From the NCBI RefSeq assembly GCF_022458985.1, contig NC_061789.1:20688357-20752356 (forward strand): a DNA stretch of 64,000 bases. The letters run 5' to 3'. Source of the DNA: Mugil cephalus (Eukaryota > Chordata > Actinopteri > Mugiliformes > Mugilidae). Of the stretch, positions 23,745-64,000 are shown in pieces (within the stretch, counting starts at the first letter, position 1; every line of letters begins with the position of its first letter). The translations under genes were made by a program, and so were the position numbers. Under the pieces are notes generated by a model. The model searched no databases and was not told the DNA's origin. It saw only the letters and a list, made by a program, of their open reading frames with translations.

Positions 23745-24309
23745 GTTGTTATTTGAGGCCGTTTCAAACGAAGACGCTGATCAACCAAGGTTACACCATC
23801 AGTATGTCTACATGAGGAACCATGTCTGTGAGGCTACAGCGAGAACACCAAGCGTTAATTGATTGGACGGAAGTGAAATAATTCCGTGATTTTATTGGTT
23901 AAGATTTGTGTCAGTCATAAACGTTTGCCGGCGTCCTACAATGACGACATGTCCATTAAAGAGGACGCAACCCATTAGATGAATTAAAACATTAAACGGA
24001 AAAGGCAGTGAGTATTTTGAAAGCAAACCTCTGAATTTAAAGCACTTCAAGTTTAACCTAAACGTCCAATTTAGCTGCGTGGAAGACGGTAAATATTGTT
24101 TCCGTTTCATTGGCGCTGTGCCGGCTGGACATGACGTGTATTTGCGTGTTTACGTATGCGGAAGCGACGGTCAGAGAGGGAGCGATTCAGTAAACCGACC
24201 CAGAAGGTAGCACCGTACCATTTCCAGTGTATATTCGTATTTTTACTGGCTACCGTAAGACGGGGTGGTGGTGGATGATAGAGGGGGGCAGAGGGGGTTA
24301 CAAAGTACA
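23745..24309. promoter_or_regulatory. Shared (bidirectional) promoter region of chchd5 and atp13a1
   Basis: The start codons of the two divergent genes are 565 bases apart, so both promoters must overlap here unless upstream exons exist. Visible motifs include TGACGTG (CRE-like, about 24133), GCGGAAGCG (ETS-type, about 24157-24165) and CATTGG (reverse CCAAT, 24108-24113). These are typical of housekeeping promoters. There is no TATA box at a sensible distance. TSS positions are not determinable. Confidence 0.5.
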
Positions 24310-33349
<9,040 letters not shown>

Positions 33350-34174
33350 ACTCAGTGCCAACAGCAACTGCTGCTCTTACCAACCAAACTCTAAAGGGAG
33401 AGAAAACGTTGGAGGGAGATGAGAATGAAAGCTGTTGTTACATAAACAAGACAGCTGAGACAGACATGGCGTGCAGTACTGTACACTCTGTGTATCCCTT
33501 CCTTTGTCCTGCTCTGCTCCTCCTTAACCATCTGTGTTTCCTTTCATTTTTTTCTACATTTTTCTCTCTGTCTTTATATGTTTCTCCCCACTGCTACAAA
33601 AGGCCATGAAAACAGCAGTATTGAGTGGAGTGTGAGATTGTGCCAGCCAGAGTGAAACGCAAAGGCACAAAAAGGGGCATTCTCCAAGAGAATTGCAAAA
33701 GTGTTTTGGATTTGTTTTTTTGATTCCTCTGCTTAATTTTGTAAAAAGTGGAAAAAACATCTTTAACAGACTTATAAAGACTTAAATATACAAATTATAA
33801 AGTCTGCCAAGTGTTTTGTCAAGTGCAAGTACCGATGAAATGATGAATTCATCTCGCTGGCCATGATCTATGCTGTCCCAAGGTATAAGTGAGTAAAGAA
33901 TATCAGATTTCCATGTAACAGGACAAAGACTGACATTCATTTAATGAAATGTTTTATCCTTTGGGACATATGACACTGGTCAAAACAAATGTGCCAAGTA
34001 TCGGTTGATAAAGGTGACTGCAAGATTGACAAACTAGAGCAGCTTAAATGAAAACTACAGAGCTGTTGAAGTGCCATAAAATCCAAAATGTATATAATTC
34101 CAGCTTCCTTTCAACGATTATAATTCCACTAAAATATACAGTGTGAAAACTGCCTCTAACCTTTCTTAAACTTT

Positions 34175-34180
34175 AATAAA
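34175..34180 (+). terminator. Probable atp13a1 poly(A) signal AATAAA
   Basis: AATAAA in CTTTAATAAAAAGAGG, about 830 bases after the stop codon, with TG-rich sequence shortly after. Confidence 0.55.
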
Positions 34181-34919
34181 AAGAGGCTGTGTGATACACT
34201 TCTTAGGTTATGCAGTGTGTTTCCATTCCAAAATACCTGTATGTGTTTTAAAGCAACTGTAAGAATTTATTTACCAGTTATGGGACTTGTTGGTGCCTCT
34301 GCCTCTCATTTGTAGTTAAGGAAACATAAATTGTGTAAATGGACATTGAGGACATGCAAAACATGAAAGGACTGGATGAAGGAACTGAAAGATTGATCAT
34401 ATATGGAGGTACATGTGGGGTGTATAGGGGGTAGGATTAATGATTTCCAGACTTCCAGATTTAAGTGGATGAGCACTGCACTTGGTTATTGGTGGATGCA
34501 CTATCCAGTGGAGTGTTGACACACAAGACAGATTTAACTAAAGAAACCTCAACAAACAACCAGAAAATGTCATAACAGAGGCTAACCAAGACTTTCGAGT
34601 TAAATGCCAAGGTTATAGACCTGGTTAAATCACCAGGAAACTCTCCAGCTAAATTTCAGAAATAACAACCAATGTGTGGAAAGACCTTTTTCAACATTTT
34701 CAGTTACTAACCCAGCACTTGCTCAACAAACCAAACCTGCTGGACTTGATCCATACATCACAAACGTGACATTTCTCAAACACATTATCACAGGATACAG
34801 GACACATCAGTATTCTCTGGGATACACCAGTGTAAATGTGATTTTCGACTGCTTTCTGCTGTTTGTGATCCTGTACCATTATGTTATAAACTCCAGCTTC
34901 TAACTGTTTTGAGTACTAC
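34181..34919. other. Intergenic atp13a1 to dsn1, no gene recognised
   Basis: AT-rich unique-looking sequence. The short open frames (for example 34676-34903) resemble no family and lack supporting context. Confidence 0.5.
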
Positions 34920-35052
34920 ATATTTCAATCTTCTTTGCCGGCCGCCCACTTTGCCTGGGTTTAGACGGCACTACATTTCCCATACTCCTTAGTTCTATGT
35001 GAGGGGTTGGCTTGTTGGGCGCGCGCTGAACGGAAAACAATTTGAAAGAAAA
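34920..35052 (+). promoter_or_regulatory. dsn1 promoter with E2F-like and CHR-like motifs
   Basis: Immediately before the start codon lie TTGGGCGCGCGC (about 35013-35024), which fits an E2F-type site, and TTTGAA (35041-35046), which matches the cell-cycle genes homology region (CHR) core. Such pairs sit in promoters of mitotic genes controlled by DREAM/MuvB complexes, and DSN1 is a mitotic gene. This is motif reading only. Confidence 0.4.
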
Positions 35053-37673
35053 ATGGCGGAAAGGCTTTTGGAAAATGGAGAAGACGGGTCTGTATTTTAT
35101 TTGTATACGTTGCTGCAACAAATGAACAAAATGTGCTTCATTGGGAAAACACAATATTTCAGCTAATTTGCGATGTTTTATGACGTTTCCAATAGCAACT
35201 TGTCATTCGCGGGGCTTGCCATTTTAATCGTGTCCGCGAAACACCATAGCAACTTATTTTGCACTGTATTATAATGATCTTATGTGTGTCTGTGCGTATA
35301 ACGATAGCTTCTTGTCTCGTGAAATGTTATTTCAGTTGCGGTAATGCCATCGTCGCTGATACAGAAAACGAGGTAAGGCATTTAACTCAGATTTATGCTA
35401 ACATCTCGGTGAATTATAGACTGGCCCAATGGATTGTCACTGGTAACGTTACTTTGTTTTTGTTCTCTGTATGTCAAGGTTCATTTATCGAAACAAACAT
35501 CGAAAAGATGCTCGTCTCCGAGCCCCATCGCAGCTCCCCCACAGAAGTCTCCTCGTTCCGACTTACCCATAACACAGACGTCTAAAGCTGGAAAAGCACA
35601 CTCAGAGACAGATGAAATGCAGATAGAAAACACAGAGGGTCCCTCTGTCAGTCCCACTGCACGGAGGAAGTCCTGGAGGAGATCCGCCATAAATCGGCGC
35701 TCCCTCCCAGTCCTTCCCAACCCAAATCAGGGTGAGATATTTGGCCCATTTCTTAAACTTTAATCAGTAATGTAGATCGTAGCTTTGTTCTCTGTGACAT
35801 AAATACATGTCTGTATGTTTATTACAGCATTGTGCTTGGAAATATGTACATCCTTGCCACAGGAAAAGAGACTGGAGAAACTGATGGAGGCCTCGATGAA
35901 GGTAAACTGGTGACTTGTAAATGTACTAAACCAGTTATGACAACCTCGGCTGAAAGTGGAAGAAATTAAAGAGTTGGGAATTAAATTCTGCATTCTGTCT
36001 TTTTGCTACTGGCTGTTTCTGATATTTTTACTTAACATATTGCAACTTTTATTTCAATAACCTCTGCTTTACCTCTAGCTGGCAGTAGAAAGGACCAAAC
36101 ATTTGTTCCAGTCAGTGCCAAATGCTTCACTGGAGTCTTTTCAGCGACAAGGTTAGTACATACTGTATTTCTGGGAGTTTTATATTTTAACAGCACACAA
36201 TCATTCAGCGAAAATAATTTATCTCCCCGTGTTCTGTGTTTTCTCTCGTGTAGTGGAGTCCATCCAGAAACAGTGGGGCTGTTTGCCCAAAAGCATACAC
36301 AGTGGACCGCATTGTCTCTCTTCTCGGACAGCCAGGTGTTGTGGATGTTTTTATTTTCACTAATTGTGTTTTTTCATGCAAAGTGTTGTTCTATTCAGTA
36401 CTTTTGTCATTTATTTGCTTTTGGTTCCAGTAAGCCTGCAGCACACAGAGACATGGAAAAATTTCAGACAGCCATCAAAAGGTATGTTGTTCTCACTATA
36501 TATCCTGATTATAATATGTTCCAGACTGTTAAGTTCACCTAAAAATACATCTAAAATCCCACCACATGAGTATTTCTTGTTTTGTTTTAGGCTCCAAGCT
36601 GAAAGTGAATCTTGGGAGGCACTGTTGAACAAACACCGGAGGAAAGCAGAGGAATTGGAAAGGTGAACATGTTTGCTGTCATTGTGGAATACTATACCAT
36701 CATAACATAGTCTGTGTCAGCCTTGTCTTCTCAAATTTGGGTCAATAATGTGTTCATTATTCATTGTAGGAAGGTGGAGCAGGGCCAGAAGACGGGCATA
36801 TCACTTGACTCTACGTCTGTGGCCCGGTCCTCGCAGTATCTTCTCATCCAGAACAAACCTGACTACAGTGTCATCCTCTGTAAACAGAAACCCATGCTTC
36901 ACACCATGGCAATGATTGTATGTTAGAATTTTTTTAAACCATTACTAAAATTCTCTAACTTATAATTTTTTGACATGTCTATTTTAGCAAAAAAAAATGC
37001 CATAGTGCCCACATACCTTCAGGGTGTTGTGTTTATGGTAAAATGCATCAGTCATGAAAAACATAGAGGAATACGTTAGAGTGAGGAGACAACAAGGCAG
37101 ATGTTTGCACTTAAAGTCAAATTTAGATTAAACAACAGCCACAAAACCCTCCTAAAGCAGAGATTTGTGAGCTTTTGAGTTCTCTGCTTTTAATTAAAGT
37201 ATTGATGTTAGTTTTCCAACTTTTTACCATGAATATTTATTTGTTCATCTTTTATATAGCAAACATGACTGATGGCTTTATTGGCTTTAAGAACTCTGAC
37301 CACTACTCCAAGGCAACATAATCAGTTGGGAAACCAATATATTTTTGAATTAATTTTTCAACTTGATTAATGTTATTTAATAAGCTATTAATTTTTGCCT
37401 TTAGATCGACAGTCAGTGTAAGATGGCTAAAGAGCTTCTGTCCATCAAGGAGATCACGCAGCTATTGGTGAAAAAGACCAGTGGTCATTTGGGTAATTGT
37501 TTTGTCTTTACTCCTTTAGAAAAAACATTTTGGCATTTGCACCAATGGTCTAGTGAATTAACACTTAACCCTGTTACTGTTCCCTATCAGCGGCAGAAGC
37601 TGGATTCCAGGACCTTTCATCTGACCTCCTCAGAAATCTCATGGCAGCACCTGTATCCACTACGACTTCATAA
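35053..37673 (+). CDS. dsn1: DSN1, kinetochore MIS12-complex subunit
   Basis: Exons: 35053-35087, 35336-35372, 35479-35731, 35828-35901, 36079-36151, 36254-36335, 36431-36481, 36591-36662, 36770-36917, 37405-37492 and 37591-37673. This gives 331 residues (human DSN1 356). DSN1 is a core subunit of the MIS12 complex, which links inner centromere proteins such as CENP-C to KNL1 and NDC80. The N-terminal third is serine/proline-rich and holds the basic motif RRKSWRRSAINRRSL. Human DSN1 has an equivalent Aurora B-controlled segment with RRQSWRR. Helical, probably coiled-coil segments follow (MEKFQTAIKR, WEALLNKHRRKAEELER), then NKPDYS near the C-terminal part, matching human KPDYQ. Low overall identity is normal for this family. 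The first donor is weak: GG/GTCTGT at 35088 or TT/GTATAC at 35103 both keep the frame, the latter adding five residues. Confidence 0.9.
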
Positions 37674-38079
37674 TCGCTCTGCTGGGAAGCAAGCAAAAGC
37701 AGTCTTATATTCTAATGAACCGTGGCTCTGTATTAGTCATATGAAGCTTGTTAAGTGCTTTGAGCCATTATATTTTTACCAGCTCTCTCTGTGACTGGCT
37801 TGTCGTTGTGGCGTATGAGAGAATCCTTGCGTGCATGTTCTGGGGCTGGTCACAGTCACTGCACATGTGACTTCTCTCAACTCATATGTGACCTACTGTT
37901 AACGTCACAGTTATTTCTCCTTTTTTAATTACTAAATATGCATTCTGCATCTAACCTGATAAAAATGGCAGTTCGGGCAATGCATATGTTTGATCAGCAG
38001 GTGGCAGTGGTTGGCTATACAAAATTGTGACAAGCTTGGAGAATAGCAAAACAGGATTTTTTTTTTTTTGTTAAACCTT

Positions 38080-38085
38080 AATAAA
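38080..38085 (+). terminator. Probable dsn1 poly(A) signal AATAAA
   Basis: AATAAA about 400 bases after the stop, followed by the TG-containing GTGTATTCTG. Confidence 0.6.
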
Positions 38086-38380
38086 GTGTATTCTGACCTG
38101 TAAAACTGGTTATGTGAGACTGCCAGCGGTTAAGAAACAGAGATGTTTCTTAAGCTTTTTGTAAAAATCGGTTGGTCGACTCTAAGTCCCTAACTTTTTG
38201 AACTCATTACCTATCTGAGGGGATTTTTATCAGAAAACAAAACTGATTATATCTTTTTAAAATAAAATAATTACGTCATTAAATCTTTTTGATGTGACAA
38301 CAAGTGGCAAAACAAGTTGTTTTTTTATTTGTAGTAGTAATAAAAAAGAACCCCGTATGCTCACTTTGAGTCATTTTATT

Positions 38381-38383
<3 letters not shown>

Positions 38384-38472
<89 letters not shown>

Positions 38473-38474
38473 TA
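38384..38474. repeat. Compound (TA)n(TG)n(TA)n-T20 microsatellite
   Basis: TA repeats (38384-38424), a TG core, TA repeats again, then about 20 thymines. A similar compound tract, (CA)n(TA)n followed by T16, lies at 40832-40882. Confidence 0.95.
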
Positions 38475-38841
38475 AGTGTTCAAACCCATGCAGAAATGTG
38501 CTCATTTTACAATTGGAATAGACAACCAGAAAGCAGGATAAAAACAAGGTTTTAATAGACTGATTCTAATTTGTATATTGCCTAGAGTATTTCTATTATG
38601 TACATTGCTTTTTGCATCCTCATCATCAGTCACATTTATTCTCCTTTTGGTACCGCATCTATTTCACTTCATCAGTGTCCCCTGACCATTCAGGAGGAAG
38701 CCCCTCCCCCACGGTGACTCACCCCCATCCCTTGCATTTGGCTTGGTCACTGATGCAGAACGAAGCTTTGACATTGTACCAGTCAGTCAACGCTTTGTTC
38801 ACTATCGCTCCTATCTCTTTGACCCATTCACTCATTAATGT

Positions 38842-39165
38842 TCATACTTCATTTAGTGCGCTGATGATTAAATCAAGAATCCCTCTTACCAACAATATAA
38901 AAGGGCACAGAACCGTTTTGCTGTTATGATCTCCAACGTGAATATGGTCAATCTTGTGATTGTATTCAGGAGAGTGACTGGAGAGCATAGGGACAGGCAA
39001 AGAAGACGAGCGGGGTTGTGACCGTGAGACTTCTGAGTAGGGAGGATGGCGCACAGCCGAAGAGATCGATTCTTATTTAGATGAAAATGAGGCTTGATGC
39101 TTGTGGGGTGATGGGAGGGCAGCTTTAGCATCAAAATGAATAGAAGTTTCACAGAAATTATCCTT
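38842..39165 (-). other. Unrecognised minus-strand open stretch, possible exon or pseudogene fragment
   Basis: Read on the minus strand, one frame stays open for about 320 bases with a single TAA (near 39070). It encodes a hydrophilic, serine/histidine-rich peptide containing RHPPYSEVSRSQPRSS and HSPEYNHKIDHIHVGDHNS. A fair acceptor shape (ATAAG) precedes the downstream half. A donor-like GTAAGAG follows ...CPFILL at 38889, and a minus-strand AATAAA lies at 38634-38639. I do not recognise the protein. It may be a terminal exon, a pseudogene fragment or chance. Confidence 0.25.
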
Positions 39166-40589
39166 AAATGAATCAGCACCAATAAAATGCAAAGTTTACA
39201 AAGCAACTGAAGGAGTCTTCTTAATTTCAAAGAATGTCTCTCTTGATAGTCATTAAAGACTTCTTTAAGGGCTACTTAAATTGTATGATAGCTGTTGCTT
39301 TATACACATGACCCAAGTAACTAATTTTAGTAGTAATTTTTGAAGTAGTAGTCTGTGTTTCAATTGGGTGCAATGCATGTTGGAACGAAGGGATTTTGGT
39401 CGCACCCAGGGTCTATAGATTTCTTGTTCGTAAGACACTATTACAATGAAACTAAGAAAAGTGTACATAAGATAACAATATGATATCTGGTTGCAGTAGG
39501 GACAACTTTTTAAAGTATTAAAATGTGGTAGTATTTAGTATAACCACCAAGGAATCTGAACTGTTCTGTGTTGCACATGCGAAGAACAATTACTGTTTTG
39601 GTTTACTGTATTCTCTTCTAGTTGTCTCCAACTTTAGATTGATTAGCTACAGATTGTAGTAGATAGATGGTTGGAGAGTCAGCATAAACCACTGCCAGTT
39701 TGGTCCTACTCTCTTGTGCACACCCATCATCTCTTCACAGCGTAGCAAGGCTGGCTACAGCTCTCCTCTGCATCCATTCAGTCAGCCATTCGTCTTGGAA
39801 AGCTGTCTCTCTGATCTGAGTGATAAACTACAGCAGAATTGCCCAGTTTGCAAAAAACAAGGACACTTGTTTTCAATCTGCTGTCAACATTTTCATACTG
39901 AAAACTGATGGGATGTTTCATTCATCGGGGGTTTAGGACAGAATGATGTTCTAAGTCTGGACAGTTTTGCTGTGGGACTGTCTATTGCACTTGAAATTGG
40001 TACATTTTGCATACATGAACGGATATCGGTGCACTGACTTTTAGGCACTTTTAGGTTTCACTTATTTAGTATATCACCCCAAAACAAAGAGAATAGATCA
40101 ATTTCATTAAAAAGTAAAAAAATAATAATGATAAATAAATAAAAAAATATATATGCAGAATTATACATAATGTAGAAGAGGATGTGGCTTTTCAGATTTG
40201 TACACTTTTGCAAGTGCATAGTCTCTAACAGTCTGTTCGCAGCTGTGTACATGTAGCACAACGTTCAAAAGCCTTGTATTGCAACAAACATTAACATACA
40301 GGTTGTGGATTCCTGTTACGTAGTTGATTACCTGATATTAATGAATAAAGAAAAAGGCATTAACAAACTATAGGACAAGCCATACTGATGACGTAAAAAC
40401 TACCCATTAGTAAAAGCAGTACACGAGGAAATCTTGTCACCTAGAGGAATAATGCACTTATAGTATCTAGAACGGCATTGGGAAAGGGAAATGCTTTTTA
40501 ATATTGCAAACATTTTACAAGCTAATGTAAATAATAATACTAAAAATATATATATTAGTAACTGTTTTTAACATAGTAGTTTATTGATA

Positions 40590-40832
40590 AACAGCCGCTA
40601 GCTCGCGGTGGTGCTGTGAGTTTAATGGTCAACGCGACGCACACGGCTCGCGCAGATAAGAACATCCCACATACTCGCGCGACAGCAACAACAATGGCAA
40701 ACCGTGGTCTGTTTTGGTAGATTTCTGATTGGAGCCGCACGATTGGGAAACTATAGAATTTCGTCTTAAGTTTTGAGTTTTGAATCGACGTGCTGTTAAT
40801 ATAAGACAAGTGTGTTCATCGCTTTCCCGTTT

Positions 40833-40882
<50 letters not shown>

Positions 40883-41238
40883 CGAAAATGTGCGAGGCGC
40901 TGTTGTCAAGCTGCCAGAGTCCGTGCATGTGTGTCCCCGCTGCTTTTCTGCTGGGCTACAGCTACTAACCTAGCTGCTTTTCACTCGGCGCTTAGCTAAC
41001 GTTAGCTTGGCCGCGTTTATTGACTTGCGGGAGAAGAAAAAAAACAAAAGCGAATGTAAAGCTTATTTTGCGGTCTATTTTCTAACAACAATCTCACAAT
41101 TATTTGATAATCGTCGCTGTCGGGTGCGGTAAGAGCTGTTGTATGATTTGTCGTAGAAATACTTTGCTGGCTAGCTAATACGCTAGCTATTTGTGTGTAT
41201 TCTTCGACTGAGGAAAACGGCGAGTTTTCTTTGAGAGT
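40590..41238 (+). promoter_or_regulatory. pbx4 promoter and 5' untranslated region
   Basis: CpG content rises sharply compared with the preceding AT-rich intergenic DNA (GCTAGCTCGCGGTG, AACGCGACGCACACGG, ACTCGCGCGACAGC, GGCCGCG). The region also has several AGCTAACGTTAGCT-like and GCTAGC palindromic words. No in-frame start precedes the ATG at 41239 with PBX similarity. The exact TSS is not visible. Confidence 0.5.
40832..40882. repeat. Compound (CA)n(TA)n-T16 microsatellite
   Basis: Simple-sequence tract about 360 bases before the pbx4 start codon, within the presumed promoter or 5' untranslated region. Confidence 0.95.
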
Positions 41239-62978
<21,740 letters not shown>

Positions 62979-64000
62979 TTCGGTGCCTCTTCGGTGCCAT
63001 CACTTCATTCCCACGACAGCCTGCTCTGACTACCATCCCCTGTCCACATTTTTCAGTACCCCCATGTCTCTCAATAGGTGGCCACACAAGGCTTGCATTT
63101 CATAAACACACACTGTGCTGGAACACAGGACAGCCAAACAATAACAAGGAGGAATTCCCTCTCCAGCTCCACTCCAGTGCTCAGATCTCTGTTACTCATA
63201 ATGAAAAGGGGAATGGAGCTTACTGATGGTGAGAAAACATATTTACTTTCAAGGACTTTTTGAAAACCACTGACCCAGCTGTGTAGATGATCATGATGTC
63301 TGTACATTATGTGTATATGCACGTTAACTTCACACAGTACTCACACAGCTTGTCCATGTGCCGTTGACCTCTGCACTCAACCCTTTGCTTTGGAAAACTG
63401 TGTGTGATTGCCTGTATCTCTTGAAGCCTTGGCATTTTACAGCCAAACTCTTGATACAGATCACCAGGGAGCTCTGCTCACCTTGCTCGTACCAAAGTGC
63501 TGCCCCAGTAGTTGTCAACACATCTGTTCCTCCAAGATCACCCTCTGCCAATTCAAGACACTGTCGTCCTACTAGCTTGATGTTTCATTCTGTTTGAGAT
63601 TATATAGTGAATAACAGAAATATGCACAGTGGTGCATGCAAAAACCCTTCCATAAAATACACCACACAACTTTTCAGTCGTTTTAATAGAGTGAGCTGAC
63701 ATAAAAGATGTGTCAAGCACAAAAGTTAGCATCCTTGTTAATGGGTGTCTCTACCTTTTTAAAGGGGTAGTTAAGGGGATCACTGTTCTAAACCCGGCAG
63801 GACAAGTGATAATAGGGCTGATGAGACGTGGAGGGAAGAGCAGAGAGAGGAGAATATCTTGGGTTGAGTGGATGTAACTAATAGCCCTTTTTGTTGCTAA
63901 CCAATAGAGGGTGTTGGTAGATGGCTTGTAGACTTTACTTCTTGCTTTCTGTCCACTAGTTTATTTGATTGTAGGCTATTTTCTAATGCTGTTTCACCAA
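62979..64000 (+). other. pbx4 3' untranslated region and window end
   Basis: No further gene was recognised. The sequence is non-repetitive and the window ends before any clear canonical AATAAA signal for pbx4. Confidence 0.5.

Overview
The window reads as nuclear DNA of a ray-finned fish, most likely a teleost. It has small phase-consistent exons in AT-rich introns, TG/CA and TA microsatellites, an intact DD34E Tc1 transposon, and decayed repeats of kinds common in teleosts. The species cannot be told from the sequence. Gene names rest on remembered vertebrate proteins; no search was run.

Six protein-coding genes were assembled exon by exon, with every exon junction phase-checked. In order they are: the 3' part of gmip (+, 1-5014), a LIM-homeodomain gene of the LMX1 family (lmx1a-like, +, 8245-20521), chchd5 (-, 22795-23744), atp13a1 (+, 24310-33349, 25 exons), dsn1 (+, 35053-37673) and pbx4 (+, 41239-62978). 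gmip, atp13a1 and pbx4 are also neighbours on human 19p13.11. The LMX1 gene has no human counterpart there. However, PBX1-LMX1A (1q23) and PBX3-LMX1B (9q33) are linked in human, so this locus looks like the third PBX-LMX1 pair of the ancient 1/6/9/19 paralogon, kept in fish and lost in mammals.

Layout: 1-5.1 kb holds the C1/RhoGAP part of gmip, with a 1.6 kb Tc1 element in its last intron. 5.1-8.2 kb is intergenic, with a possible lmx1al promoter and non-coding first exon. 8.2-22.1 kb is lmx1al, including an 8.9 kb intron. 22.8-24.3 kb is chchd5, head to head with atp13a1. 24.3-34.2 kb is atp13a1. 35.0-38.1 kb is dsn1. 38-41.2 kb is intergenic, with microsatellites and an unrecognised minus-strand open stretch. 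41.2-64 kb is pbx4 with large introns (3.8 and 11.8 kb) that look regulatory.

The genes do not form one pathway. lmx1al and pbx4 are developmental transcription factors. gmip is a Rho GTPase-activating protein, atp13a1 an ER transmembrane-helix dislocase, chchd5 a mitochondrial intermembrane-space twin-CX9C protein, and dsn1 a kinetochore subunit. The most notable observations are the PBX-LMX1 linkage, a pbx4 exon that encodes two C-termini in two frames, a chchd5 start codon split by an intron, and a tail-to-tail T-box palindrome in pbx4 intron 2.
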